Assembly (NCBI GenBank): GCA_015501075.1
Contig: JADNYJ010000010.1
Coordinates: 1 to 64,000, forward strand
DNA: 64,000 nt
DNA from: Gymnopilus junonius
Lineage: Eukaryota > Basidiomycota > Agaricomycetes > Agaricales > Galerinaceae
Direction of reading: 5' to 3'
Part shown: positions 1 to 11,889 of the stretch, in pieces
How positions within the stretch are numbered: position 1 is the first letter of the stretch
How the letters are laid out: each line of letters opens with the position of its first letter
The notes under the pieces: generated by a model
The model's input: only the letters and a program-made list of their open reading frames with translations
What the model was told of the DNA's origin: nothing
Database searches by the model: none
Position numbers and translations under genes: made by a program

Positions 1-1044
1 TGACCTTGGGTGAAGGGAGAGCCTTGGTGAGTGAATCTGTGATCATCTCATCGGTAGGACAATAGATAAGGTGAATAGATCCATTTTCAATGATCCAATG
101 GATAAAGTGAAAGCATACATCAATGTGCTTCATGCACGGGTAATATTGGTGATCCTTTGTAAGGGCAATTGCTAATTGGTTGTCAGAGAAAAGAGTCATA
201 GTGTTGAGAGTGATGTCGAAGAGCTGTGAAATAAGGGAACAAAGCCAAAGGGCTTCCTTGGACGCATGTGTAACAGCAACATATTTGCTTTCCATTGTTG
301 AAAGCGAGATGATTTCCTGTCGTTTAGCAGACCACGAGATAGCACCACCATTTAGCAAAAATGCGTACCCCAAAATAGCATGTCTGTCCTCAGCCATGCT
401 GCCATCTGCATTGGCAAAACCAGTTAATGCCTTCCTTTGTCCTCCATAAGATAACCAGAGTTCCTTTGTTCCCTTTAGATAATGAAAAATCCATTTAATG
501 GCCATCCAGTGAGCTTCACCCGGGTCCTTAGAAGATTGAGACACAGTTTGGACAGCATAGGAGATATCAGGATGTGTTCCCAGAGATGCATACATCAGAG
601 AACCCATGGCTTCATGGTATGGAATATTGCTCATGCAAGCAATTTCAAGCATTGTCGAGGGGGACTGAGCAGATGTGAGAAGGATAGATGTTTCCATAGG
701 CAAGGAAACAGGCTTGAGGTCGTCAAATCCATAATGGCGAAGCATTGAGTTGATATATGAACATTGAGAGAGATAAATTAAGCATCCAGGGCAGTCATGG
801 CAGATCTCTATTCCGAGAATCCAATGAAGCATTCTGAGATCTGAGATGCCGACATGCTTGGCGATCTCGATCTTGAAATCTAAAATTAGTTTTGTTGATG
901 TTGCAATGATTGTGCAATCATCAACGTGAACCAATACCATGATGAATGTCCCTCCCTCCCTCTTAAAGAATACTGCTTCATCGACATAACACTGCTTGAA
1001 CCCCAACTTCTCCATGATCTCCACCATCTGCTGATACCACTGCT
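1..1044 (-). pseudogene. Ty1/copia reverse transcriptase C-terminus and RNase H (fragment)
   Basis: This is the 3' part of a copia pol gene, read from 1044 down to the window edge. The minus-strand frame shows the RT catalytic box VHVDD near 930, a long connection region, and an RNase H domain with motifs such as LSTMESKYVA and MKHIDVCFHFIHW that are typical of copia RNase H. The frame looks open to the left edge, so the 3' LTR should lie outside the window. At 1044 the RT frame stops at an 857-bp insertion and resumes at 1902. The enzyme would have reverse-transcribed the element RNA, but the copy is dead because of the insertions and nonsense codons further upstream. I am confident of the family; the left boundary is not visible. 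Confidence 0.9.
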
Positions 1045-1901
1045 CAGTAAATCCGGAATTCAGAAAATGCGGCGCATGGCGTGGCACCCTGTGTGACAGA
1101 AAAATCTGACCTCCCACATGTGACCTCATGAACTACTCCTCCACCTCTCCTCCACCTTGCATTTCGGGGGTGGCTGACCTCATGCCCCACATATTTTCCC
1201 TGGGCGAGTGCCTATAAATGTAGATAAAATAGTTATGTAGCCATATTGTAGTTTTTTGTAGGCCGGAACTTGGTTTATGTCCACTATACTTGGCAGTTTT
1301 CAAGTTAGGAGCAATTATTGAACTCATTTTTTCGAAATTGTTAGGGGTGATTGTGTCATATTAAATAAAGGAAACTTATATAGCATTTCTGTATTTATTG
1401 TAAATTTATCGTGCTATGCCTCCTTTTAAGGTAAATATCTACTATGTAAGAATATGGTGCAAGTAGATGTTATCCAGCACTGAAATTGTCCATCAGCTAG
1501 ATCTCACAAAGGTGACTAAGAATAGAGTATCTTATATATGTCCGGTATCCCCCTAGCTTGTGATATACATATAAAAGAGGTGTAGCACCCTGATGTTGAT
1601 TTGGAATACAGTTAAGTACTTTACGGTCATCCTTGCATATTTCTGCATGTTAAAAAGGGAAATTTTTTGCAAGACTTTATTATACTTACTATCTACATAC
1701 ATTGTAGGTTATGCATAATATATGCCCAATAAATACGCCATACAGGACTCAAACGAGTCAAAGGAATGACTATGGCGAACTTGGAGGAAAAACTATTTTT
1801 AGAGAGCCTTCCCTTTATGGTGGCGATCTGCACCTTCAGACTTTACCGCCACATTTTGATCCCGCGTCGCGCGCCATGCTTTTCGAATCCCAGATGTCCT
1901 C
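1045..1901. mobile_element. 857-bp non-autonomous hAT-like insertion inside the copia RT
   Basis: This segment interrupts the copia RT between a conserved QRW and the following YQQM; removing it together with one flanking 8-mer restores the RT frame. It is flanked by CCACTGCT (1037-1044) and CCACCGCT (1902-1909), an 8-bp duplication with one C/T difference. Its ends form an imperfect inverted repeat: CAGTAAATCCGGAATTC at the left, and GAGGACATCTGGGATTC as the complement of the right end. An 8-bp duplication with a CAG-like terminus suggests the hAT superfamily, which is inference. I see no transposase, only AT-rich sequence with short chance ORFs. Confidence 0.7.
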
Positions 1902-3871
1902 CCACCGCTGCCCCAACTGCTTCAGGCTGTACAAGGTCTTGACAAGACAGCAAACTTTGCCAGGGATCACAAATCCAGGAGGTTGATGCATGAAGATAAC
2001 CTTGTCAGAGGTAAGTACTCCATTCAAGTATGTGCCCTTGATGTCTATCTGATGCATTTCATAGTCCTCCACAGCTCCAATTGCCAAAACGGCTCGGATC
2101 AATGACAAACGTGCTACAGGTGCAAAGGTGTCGAAGTAGTTGATGCCTGGCACTTGCGAGAACCCTTGGGCAACAAGTCTCACCTTGTATCAAATGACAT
2201 TCCCAGCGGCGTCCTTCTTCGCTTTGAAAACCCACTTAGAGCTGATGATGTTGGCTCCTGAAGGTGTGTCAATGAGTTCCCAAGTTCCTGCATCTCTCAA
2301 AACTGCTAATTCCTCCTGTATAGCCTTGTCCCATAGCAGTCAATCTGACCGCTTTCCAGCATCGATGATATTTCGTGGCTTGAGCACCTCCATTTGGCTA
2401 ATCTCAGCTGCCAATGTATGCTCGTCATCCCATTCCACTAGCAAAACCCAGTCCACATGCCCTTCATCTTCAATAAGGGGTTCCACAGATTTATCGGCTG
2501 GCAACTGTACCCCAACGGTAATTTTAGGGTCATTGGGAAAATGTGAAGCCACAGCGTGGCCTTCCAAGATGTCTGTGAGTTTCTTGGTAGGTCACCTGAT
2601 ACATTTCGAGGGAAGCGGTGGTTCCTGTTCTGATGCAGATTCATCAGAAGGGGGGTCAGGTGGAGCAGACGGCGTGGTGGGATCATCCTCAAGGCTCGGA
2701 GAATTGGATGAAGATTTCAAATTGACAACAGGTGCATCAGATTTCATTTCGATAAATTCCCAATCCTCCCCTTCAAGATGAGAAGCTGATGCTCCTGTCT
2801 TGTCATAATAGACATTGCGCTCTGTGGCCACAGTTCATGTGTCTGGCCAATAAACGTGGACTCCCCTAGATTCATCAGAAACTCCCATCCATCACCCTTC
2901 TCGGACACGGCCACCAAGCTTGTCTCCACCCTCTATGCATACCCACACTTTCTCTCCCCATTCACATACTTCACTGATGTCTGGTTTCTTCCCAAATGTA
3001 GCCTCAAATGGTGTCATCCCATCAACGGCCTTTGTCATCATATGATTCATCAGCCAGATGACATGGCGAGCCGCCTCGCCCCAGAGAGCTCACAGAAGAC
3101 CACTGGCATGCAAAAGAGCATGTATATGCTCGACAATGGTCCTATTGCATCATTCCGCAACTCTATTATGCTGAGGGGTATCATGAATGGTGAGTTTCAC
3201 CTCCGTTCCTTTGGCTCTGAGATGGGAACTGAATTCCATAGACAGGTATTCGCCACCCTGATCTGTATGAAGGATCTTGATGGGTACATCAAGTTGGGTT
3301 TTAACCCATGCTTCATACTCCTTGTAGGATCCAAATGCTTGGTCCTTGGTGCGCAAGAGGTAAATGGTCATGAAGTGCATTTTATCATCCATGTAAGTGA
3401 TATAATAATGCTTTCCACCTTTAGATTCCACCAGCACTGGTCCCCACAAGTCGCTATGCACCTCGCCCCCAAATTCCTTCTCCCTCTCGCCACTCCTCAC
3501 TTTCTGAATCAGCTTTCGCGTGGCTTTGGCATAAACACATGACTCGCAGAAGGATGGTACTCCTTCCAGTGAGTCTTCCAAGTGCATGCCTGTCATGAAA
3601 CCTTGGCTAACAAGCTGATGAGCAATGTCAGGGGAAATATGCCCCATACAGTGGTGAAGCTGGTCCAGAGTAATTTCCTCCACAGCTAAATCTGCCGTCT
3701 CGACCTCATGCTCAACTCGGTAAAGTCCCTTTTTGTTCTTAGGAACTTTGCCCAAATGCTCACCACCTGGTGCTTTGATAGAGCATTTCCCATCCCTGAA
3801 CATCAAGACAAAACCTTGGGCATCAAGGCTACCCATGGAAACAAGGGTATAGCCAACTTTGGGAGAATACA
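1902..3871 (-). pseudogene. Ty1/copia integrase and RT N-terminal half (fragment)
   Basis: This continues the copia polyprotein between its two insertions. From 3866 downward it encodes the end of the protease region, a GAG-pre-integrase HHCC zinc finger (LHHCMGHISPD then CESC near 3550), the integrase core (VHSDLWGP and ILHTDQGGEY), and the RT start with LVAQGFSQVPGINY near 2160. In-frame TGA codons at 3150, 2592 and 2340 each sit where a CGA arginine codon would restore the expected family sequence. A reading-frame change near 2830 is also apparent. The last bases, 3867-3871 (ATACA), are the target duplication of the gypsy element. It is a non-functional copy on the minus strand. Confidence 0.88.
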
Positions 3872-4100
3872 TGAAAGCCTAGCCTACGAAAACAGGCTAG
3901 GCAACACTGACTCACAATCAAGAATAGGAATCGAGTATATTTTGGAAAAGCTTCGTAAAATGCGTAATACAGAAGAGCAAGGTAGATACGATGTTAGGGA
4001 AAAAGGAAGGAAGAAACGGAACCCCTAAAGGGATCCTTTATAGGTTAGCATGATCAGTAAATAAGGCACAACAATGCGTAATCATAAGGCCATGATTACA
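3872..4100 (-). repeat. 3' LTR of the gypsy element
   Basis: This 229-bp copy runs from TGAAAGCC to GATTACA. It matches the other LTR except at about 3992 (T here, C there), one G/A in the AAACGG context near 4017, and one G/A near 4077. All three differences fall in CpG context. Confidence 0.96.
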
Positions 4101-4113
4101 CCCTCCCCCCTCC
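4101..4113 (-). promoter_or_regulatory. Polypurine tract of the gypsy element
   Basis: Directly beside the 3' LTR the minus strand reads GGAGGGGGGAGGG. This position and composition are those of the polypurine tract that primes plus-strand DNA synthesis in LTR retrotransposons. Confidence 0.85.
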
Positions 4114-4271
4114 AGTAGCAAGAGAACACCCCAAAAAATAGCAACTGTAGAGAGAAAAAAGATAAGATAGAAAAAATAAGAATATACATACAATACTCAG
4201 CACGGGTGCGTCAAAACCCAGTGGGAAAGCTACCGGCTGGCCAAAGAAGAAGGAGAAATAGTACTACAAAA

Positions 4272-7200
4272 AGCCTATCTGTTCCCAACCTTGGCCAACC
4301 AGATGTCGAGCGCTTCAGCGTCTTTGAGTTCGGATCCCGACATCCAGCGATTTTCTTCAGGGCCGTAACCTTGGTAACGCACGAGATAACGGAATCCGCG
4401 GCCGCAGCGGCGTTCATCAATGATGTCATGTATGAAATATTCTTGCTTGCCATTGACCATGACAGGAGCAGGATGTTCGAATTCCTGACCAGGGAAGAGC
4501 TCGGGATCATTCTCAATGTAGGGCATGACGTTGGAGGTGTGGAATGTAGGAAAGATGTTGGGAGAGTTCGGGAGATCTAAAGTGACAGTGGAATGATCTT
4601 CATCCACACCAATAATGGTATAAGGACCATCGAAGTGCGGCATGAATTTTGCGACTCATTTGTCTCCGGTCTTCTTATATTCATCTCGCCGGTGCAGTGT
4701 CGAAAGCTTTACACGACCACCTATTTTGAAAGGGAAAGTGAGCGAACAGGATTTGTTAGCTTGTGAAGCTTGGGCGATCTTAGCTTTGAGGAGGTTATCC
4801 TGAGCTTCCATCGTCAATATCTCCAAGTCGCTGATGAGTTTCCAAGCCCGTTCTTCTTCCGGAGAGTCGGCAAAACCATTCCCGGGAACTAAGGGAGGTA
4901 TTACTTTTGGGCTCCGGCCCATACACAGTTGAAAGGGCGAGAAACCAGTCGACTTGTTAACGGTGTTCATAATGTTAAAATGGATGATAGGAAGGGACTT
5001 AACCCATCCCTTCTGGTTGCGTTCCACATGATAGCATAGCATCTGATTGATTGTTTTGTTCGTACATTCACTGGAACCATCCGTCTCGGGATGGTAAGCT
5101 GTGGACATCTTAACTTTAATACCCATTAGAACATGTAAAGCTTTCCAAAAATGAGAAGTGAAAAGCTTATCGCGATCAGAAATAATATCCAAGGGTAAGC
5201 CGTTCTCGCAGTACCAGTTGTTGAAGAAAATCAGAGCAAAGTCTTCAGCAGTCTGGTTCATTCTGCAAGGGATGACACGAACATCAGAACCCAAACGACA
5301 AGTGAAAGTGATGATCATATCAAACCCGTCATCCTCGGGAAGAGGACCTACAAAATCCATAGCGACGGAATCACCTCTGGCATCCAGTACGGGCAGTGGA
5401 TGCAGAGGACCGAACGGTTTCATAGTGGCAGCCTTGTTTCTCTGACATTCGACGCATCCTGGAACATAAGCAGTCTCCAAGTCTCGGTGCATGTTCAGCC
5501 AGTAGTACGAATCACGAAGAGCAGCATAAGTCTTGTCAAAACCAAAATGGCCGAGGACGTCGTGAGCAGCATGGAACAGTGTTTCTCTGATGTTTCCTGT
5601 CTGGGGAATAATCAATCTATCACCGACATACCAAAGTCCATTATCAACCCGAATGCCAGGCATTCCATCCTTTGCATTTGCCAGTGTTTTGTTGATCCAC
5701 ATATCTGTCAGATAGCCAGCACGAATTTCGTCAAGTAAGGACTTATCAGCAGAAATTGCAAGCATAGTGCAAACACCAATTGTTGACACATCTTCGCCAT
5801 CGGAAAGGCAGATACGTGATAGAGAGGACGCGGAATCCCATGTGAGAGGACAAATAATGGATGAGATAGTAGAAACTATGTCATCCTTGTCGGAAGCACA
5901 ATGTGAATATGGATGGGTAGCGACAGCCTCAGCATCCGCGATTAATGAAGAAGGACTCTGCACGCGGAAAAGAGCATCAGCGACTGTGTTATCTTCACCT
6001 TTCACATATACAATTTTTGCATCGTATTGGGACATCAGCTCCATCCAGCGTGCTTGATGCCGGGAGAGGTCTTTCTGCACGTTAAAATTCTCCAGCATCT
6101 TGTGATCGGTGTAGACAAAGAAAGGGACACCAAGAAGGTCAACCCTCCATTTTAAAAGTGCCCTGATCACTGCCAGCAGCTCTTTCTCATGTACAGGGTA
6201 GTTAAGCTGCGCACCTTTAAGCATCATGGAATCAAAAGCAACAGGACAAGCGGATTCCCAAGAAGTGCCAAAAGAAAGCACAGCACCAGTCCCTTTGTCA
6301 CTAGCATCAGTTGTTACGTAGATTTTGTAATCGGGCATCAGAGCATGATCGACAGTTGTTAAACAATCCCTTGAGACCACAAGTGCCTTGATGTTGTCGA
6401 AGGCAGCTTGGTGGGCAGCAGTCCATTCTGGAAACTTTTTATCGGCCTCCTTCATAATGAGGTCCCCGAGCACCAACATGTGCTCAGCCAGTTTAGGCAA
6501 GAAAACCGCAAGGTAGCGGACAAGACCGATGAAAGCACAGACATTTGTAGCTGACTTAGGACGGGGCCAGGCCAAAATTGTTTCGGCCTTCTTTTCATCA
6601 GCCTCAATTCCACGAGCAGAAACCTTATGACTGAGGAAGTTGATTTCGGTCTGGAAAAAGTTACACTTCTTCTCGTTAATGTACAAGCGAGAAGATTGCA
6701 ATGCCTTCAGAACAAGTTGAAGATCTCTCAAATGTTGCTCGACGGAAGAGGACCAAATGACGATATCGTCAAGGTAAATATGGCAGTGCACTCCAATATG
6801 TTCTCGCAGAGCAGCACCCACTCGACGTTGATGAATCACGGGGGCATTTCTTAAACCCATAGGCATGACAAGCCATTCAAACAGTCCGAAGGGAGTGTTG
6901 ACAGCGGTTAAGTGAACATCCTCAGGATGCATTCTAGTTTGGAAAAAGGAATTGGTCATATCAATTGTTGACCAAATCATGCCTTTAGCACAGTCATTAA
7001 GAATGTCATCCACACGCAGGAGTGGATGGTTATCAACAATAGTATTTGAGTTAAGCTGTCTATAATCGTTCACCCAACGGGGCAGCGCAGTGGGATCAGC
7101 CTTTGGAATGATGAAACAAGGTGAAGCATGTGGAGAAGAAGATGGACGAATCCACCTGCTTCTAAGTGTTGCCCGATCAAGGTGCGGAACGCATCCTTGT

Positions 7201-7905
7201 ATTTTCTCGGACAAGGGTATGAATGATTTGAGATTACTTTCTCAGCATCTTTGAGCCTGATCCTCGCAAGATAATCATTTGGAAGGTCATCAATGTGCGG
7301 AATTGGCTCGAAAACTCTTTTAAATTTTGTTTTAACTTTGGAGCTCAATTTGTCAAGACGTTCGCATGAGGCGATTTGCTCAACAGCATCCCGGATAGAG
7401 GCGACGATGTTGACATCCTTGACATCTTCGAACACCAATTTCTTGTCTGCAATTCGCTGTTTGCAGACCATGACAAGCTCGTCATGCATCAACTTCTTAC
7501 TTTCTTTGCAAATTTGATCTGCTCTGTAGCTTTCTTTCTAGGGGGAGGTGGGGGCAAAATAGGCTCAGGGTGGAGAAGATTGTATCCAGAGATTTTATCA
7601 ATGCAAGTACGACCTGCATGATCAGTCACAATATTATTATGCTCTAAAAATGGTAGTCCAAGGATGATAGGCATACAAAGTCTGGGGCGATTACAGCATA
7701 CACAGTCTTAGAAGTCCAAGCATTATCAAGGGAAGTAAGAGACAATTTCACGTAATGAGTCAAAAGCATTTTCTTTTTGGTTTTACCATCCTTGATGGCG
7801 ACACTAACTTCTTCGGGTTTCTTCAAAGCAATATGTTCTAAGCGGAGTTCATCACAACTTCAGGGCGAATCAAAACTAAGTGAGCACCATTATCAAACAG
7901 GCAAG
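4272..7905 (-). pseudogene. Gypsy pol: protease, RT, RNase H, integrase, chromodomain
   Basis: The protease active site DNGA lies near 7890, and LGLPFLEHNNIV follows near 7640 after a frame change at about 7670. RT and RNase H begin after another frame change near 7160. The main open frame, 4656-7214 (852 codons), contains YLDDIVIW (RT), TTDASDKGTG (RNase H), the integrase zinc finger HDVLGHFGF with CVECQRNK, and the integrase core MDFVGPLP and IISDRDKLF. A TGA at 4656-4658, where CGA would fit, separates it from the C-terminal chromodomain (YLVRYQGYGPEENRW, about 4275-4640). Chromodomains of this type are thought to direct insertion into heterochromatin. The frame breaks make the copy non-functional as read, unless some are sequencing errors. 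Confidence 0.93.
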
Positions 7906-8039
7906 CGAAAGTTAATGCGAAATCTAGATGATGCACAAAAACTTTAAACTTAGCAGTAAAATGCTTAGAGCGGATACGGGGGGGACTCACATTGCTCTCG
8001 AGAAGGAACCATCTCCTAGCACAGCAGACTGCACAATGG

Positions 8040-9362
8040 CGGCAACGAAACTCTCTTGCCAGAAGAAGCGGCTCCTGGTAGCAGAAGTGACAGCGGCACA
8101 GGCCTGCTCCTCAAGAAGAGGCAGCAGCATTCCCGGAGGGTCTAGAGGTGGTTGGAGTCTTGGGAGGATTACCAGCAGGTCACGTTCAGCAGTAATAGTT
8201 TTGTAGGTAGACGTCAGGGAATTCACAGACGTCGTCCTTCGCACCATGGGGTTGGTTATATCGGCAGCATTTAAAGCACCCATTATATTTCTTGAGAAGG
8301 GCACCTCTTCATCGAGCAGACGGGACAGTTCTTGAGCCAGAGGATGTAGCAGCAGTCTTAGAAGTGTATTGGCATTACAGAGTTGGAAGAAAGAGCGGCG
8401 CGCTTGTTGTTCCGAGCAGCCTCTTCCAAAAAGACATCGTGACTACGTTTGCGATTGTCCCTCAATTTCTCATCAGCACCCTTGACCGCCAGAACCCAGT
8501 CCTTGAGAACAGTGATGCTGTTATGTTTCTTGCGGAAGCAAAAAGAGCGGAGGTTTTCTGTGAGACCAGCCTCAAGCTGGTTACGGAGAGCAACGTCGGT
8601 GAGGTGAGACTGAGTTCCTCGAAGGACAATGTTCAAGGCTCGCATATGCTGGGACCACTCCCAGAACTTAGCATCCTTGTCCATCCGCATTCCGAGAATC
8701 TGCGCATGGACTTTCTCCTCCCAATCAGCGGGAAGGAAGTGAGAGCGGACTTGAGCCATGAAATCAGCATAGGAAAGTTTGAGCAATATGTCGCATTCAT
8801 TCGCGATCCAGGCACGGACGTGAACGTCCTTGAAACCACCCAGGATCTTCTTCACCTTATCGGTGTCATCGATATCCTTCTCTATGAAGTAATCATTATG
8901 TGCATCTTCGAGGTCAACGAGGACCTTCGCAGAGAGTTCACCCACAGTCAGAATTGGACAGTTCTTCATGACGGGATGCTCGACAGTAGCCAAAGTAGAA
9001 GCGGACATGTTGCGATGGATATATGCGTTCTTTGGGTGGGTATATGCAGTAGATTCGTCAGAATCGGAGTCGGCAGGAGCAGTGGGTTTGGTTTTGGGGA
9101 CAGTTTGGTGCAGCATCGAAGACGTAGGAGCACAAGGAGGTAAAAGCATGGAAGGCAATGGAGCAGGAGGGGGATTTTCCGGTTGGACAGTGGTCAGAGC
9201 GTCCCGATGTTCAACCTCGTTACTGCCAGATGGGCTGGGAGGTAAACTTGGTAGCAGAGAGCTTAGCAGAGAGCTTTCAGGTACAATGCTATCGGCCATT
9301 GTATGGTCCGAGGGGGGTTCTGTTAACCCAGCGGCGTTACGTGGCCTCAGCTTAGGAGCCAT
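8040..9362 (-). pseudogene. Gypsy gag with variant zinc knuckle
   Basis: The likely start is the methionine of MAPKLRPRN at 9362. The frame is open to 8358 and includes a proline/serine-rich N-terminus and a capsid-like region (WIANECDILLKLSYADFM, then HFLPADWEEKVHAQILGM). After an apparent frame change near 8350, a zinc-knuckle-like motif CFKCCRYNQPHGAKDDVC lies near 8230-8280, with spacing CX2C-X6-H-X5-C rather than the usual CCHC. Gag would package element RNA. I place the frame break by the homologous layout, not by alignment. Confidence 0.8.
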
Positions 9363-9563
9363 GGCGGGCAATTCACGAGGTGATAAGGTTGACCGTGTGT
9401 GTGTTACCACAGCAATAAGGTTGAAGCAATGAGGGAGTATCAGATTCTGGTGGTTTGACCACACACAATCACTATCCCTGAGCGGTAGAGCAAGAGAACC
9501 TTGGGACATTGTCCAAGGTCAGTGGGAAATTTGAGATACTCAAGATTGCTATTCAAAAAAAAG

Positions 9564-9792
9564 TGAAAGCCTAGCCTACGAAAACAGGCTAGGCAACACT
9601 GACTCACAATCAAGAATAGGAATCGAGTATATTTTGGAAAAGCTTCGTAAAATGCGTAATACAGAAGAGCAAGGTAGATACGACGTTAGGGAAAAAGGAA
9701 GGAAGAAACAGAACCCCTAAAGGGATCCTTTATAGGTTAGCATGATCAGTAAATAAGGCACAACAATGCATAATCATAAGGCCATGATTACA
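9564..9792 (-). repeat. 5' LTR of the gypsy element
   Basis: This 229-bp LTR is nearly identical to the copy at 3872-4100. It carries the minus-strand promoter end of the element. I could not recognise a tRNA-complementary primer-binding site in the bases just inside it (below 9564), where a run of A residues lies. Confidence 0.95.
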
Positions 9793-9797
9793 ATACA

Positions 9798-11289
9798 GCA
9801 CCTCAGTTAGGTGCAGCTTCGAGGTGTCAAGGCCATTAGGTATGTCAACAATGAGCTTGCCTTTGCCCATTGCACTGAACTTCTGTTTGTTAGCAGCACA
9901 GAATGGCTTGGGCAGGATATCCTCAAAATTAAGAAGATCATCATGATATGGGGATATGTGCTTTGTGCACCCTGAATCGTAAAGCTCGATCTGAGCAGTC
10001 AGTTCCTCCTTGACAAGATGCTCACCCATGAAGGCTAATTCCTCACTGACATATTCCTGTTCAGGAAATATTTCTCTGTCCGGTAAGTCTGAATTCCAAG
10101 CCTCATCATCGAAATCATTGATGCCATCCCCTAGCTCCAAATACCTGTCCTCATCCTCATCCTCAGGGTTATCCATGTACTCCAACCCTTCATCCTCACC
10201 ATCAGATACCGAATTGCTCATTGTTTGAAGACCAGGCATCGAGTCTATGTCATCAGATTCTGCAGTTGTGTCAGAGGGTGCCTGTTGGCTTGGCATGAAG
10301 TCTAAGCTCAATTTGGTGGTGTCTGAATTGACGCTTTCCATCTCCCATGCCCCTTCCTCCTCGGAATCTGAATCAGTAACAGCAGCCACATTGGCAATGC
10401 TGGACATACTAGGTGAGTTGTCCTTTTTGGGCTGTTTTGTGGATTTGGCAGGCTTAGGACATTTATCTTTAAAGTGCCCAGCCTCACTGCAATTCCAGCA
10501 AACCCCATGAGGCTTTCGAAAAGCTGCCTTCCCTTTAGATTTAGAGGAACTACCGGCAGCTGACAAGGCCTCATCCTTGGTGTCATCCTTTGCTTTTCCA
10601 GCAGCATGACGAGAGCACTGGTTAATGGAGTGCTCATATTCCTCTGAAATGGCGGAAATGAGTGAGTTGGGAGGTATGGTTTTGGTGGTAGAATATAAGA
10701 GCGCTGAAGCAAGAAGTCCAGATGTGAAGTTGGCAAGGAAATAGGGTAACAACAATATAATTGTCGAACAGTAATCATCCTCACTAATCGCCACTCTGAC
10801 TGTCACTAACTCTTCTCATTTAACACATAGGGCATCTAAAAATTGTTGAACATTACCCTTCTCTGGGCACTTGGATTCCAAAAAATGGGTACGTAGATCC
10901 GTTTGCACATAAGCGCCCTTCTGAGTGTACTCAGTAATGATGGCATCCCATCTAGCTTGGACAGTAGCTTTGGAATGGACATGCATCAATGTCGAATCAG
11001 GGATTTTCTGGGTAAGTAACAACTTAGCAGACTGCTTGTCCTTTTCCCACTGAATTGCATCAGCAATTTCTTGGGCAGTAAAAGGTGTGGTGGTGGTTGT
11101 ACCACCAGGACTGGTAACAGTTACAGGTATGGGTTTGGCAGATGTGCCATCGAAATGGCCCCAAAATCCCTTTGCCTCGACAGCATCCATGAAATGGACA
11201 TGAAAAATGGCCCAGTTCCAGCTGCTTGGGTCAAGCTTCAGGATGGAAGAAGGTAAGGAGTCGGACAGAGAAGTAGTGGTAGCAGACAT
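9798..11289 (-). pseudogene. Ty1/copia gag and protease (upstream half of the split element)
   Basis: The start chosen is MSATTTSLSDS at 11289. The N-terminal half is a UBN2/copia-type gag (LDPSSWNWAIFHVHFMDAVEAKGFW cut short here as LDPSSWNWAIF). A TGA at 10816-10818 breaks it just before the second half; CGA is the likely ancestor. Further on come the zinc knuckle CWNCSEAGHFKDKC near 10460-10500, a very acidic linker (about 10080-10380), and the protease active site LYDSGCTKHIS near 9970. The frame ends at the gypsy insertion at 9797 and continues at 3866. The acidic linker between knuckle and protease is unusually long. Confidence 0.9.
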
Positions 11290-11334
11290 GGTAGACAGTA
11301 GATTCACACAAGGTAAACAAGTTAAATTCATCAA

Positions 11335-11760
11335 TTAAGCACAGGGTGCAGGGCCCATAACCTATAAGAAATACAATGGCTAGAAACAAAGCTTAGTTGA
11401 TTGGGAAATCGACTGAGTATGGATTAGTTACCTAGAAACAAAGCTAAGTAACTAGTAAGTAAATAGACTAGTAAAAGGTAATAGAACGTATTCACCTCAG
11501 TTGATTGGGAAATTGACTGAGGTTGGAATAGCTCAGAATCTCATCTTAAGTACTACTAAATATCAGGAATCCATTAGAGACTACAAGTAACCTAGTGTAC
11601 TTATGTGCCAGATTACAGGGAAACTGCAGTATATACAATGCATAAGACAATAAGAAAGCTAAGAATAATTGTAGGGGAACTTAGAGGCTCCACTACAATA
11701 TACAATGCCAAGTAGTTTACAAGAGACGGCATATGGAGGCGGGATTACATACCGATTAGG
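11335..11760 (-). repeat. Probable copia 5' LTR and leader
   Basis: This non-coding, AT-rich stretch lies directly upstream of copia gag, where the 5' LTR must be. It contains two near-identical 20-bp blocks (TTGATTGGGAAATCGACTGA at about 11397 and TTGATTGGGAAATTGACTGA at about 11500). The second LTR lies outside the window, so the boundaries cannot be confirmed. Confidence 0.5.
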
Positions 11761-11889
11761 CAAGAGTCGAGGCGCATGCGGGCACTGCGATGACATGCTC
11801 GGATTTGTTTGATAATTCTTACATCAAGAAACCATGTGGACTAAGGACTACTGATAAACACACCTGACACCAGCAATATGAACTTAATT

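Larger units (their letters stand above)
3872..9792 (-). mobile_element. Complete Ty3/gypsy chromovirus, 5,921 bp, nested in the copia element
   Basis: This is a full-length element with two 229-bp LTRs that begin TG and end CA, flanked by perfect 5-bp duplications ATACA (3867-3871 and 9793-9797). On the minus strand the order is gag, protease, RT, RNase H, integrase and chromodomain. The copia frame is continuous across the insertion, from LTEVLY on the right to SPKVGYTLVSMG on the left, so gypsy is the younger element. The LTRs differ at 3 of 229 sites by my reading, indicating fairly recent insertion. The coding region carries frameshifts near 7160, 7670 and 8350 and a nonsense codon at 4656, so it is unlikely to be autonomous. 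Confidence 0.95.

Noticed and set aside
2140..2781. 213-codon plus-strand open frame
   Set aside because: It is the antisense of the copia integrase-RT linker; the minus strand carries the recognisable motifs.
8292..9143. 283-codon plus-strand open frame
   Set aside because: It is the antisense of the gypsy gag; no protein family is seen on the plus strand.
9530..9563. Gypsy primer-binding site
   Set aside because: The bases inside the 5' LTR do not match a tRNA 3' end that I can recognise, so I did not annotate one.
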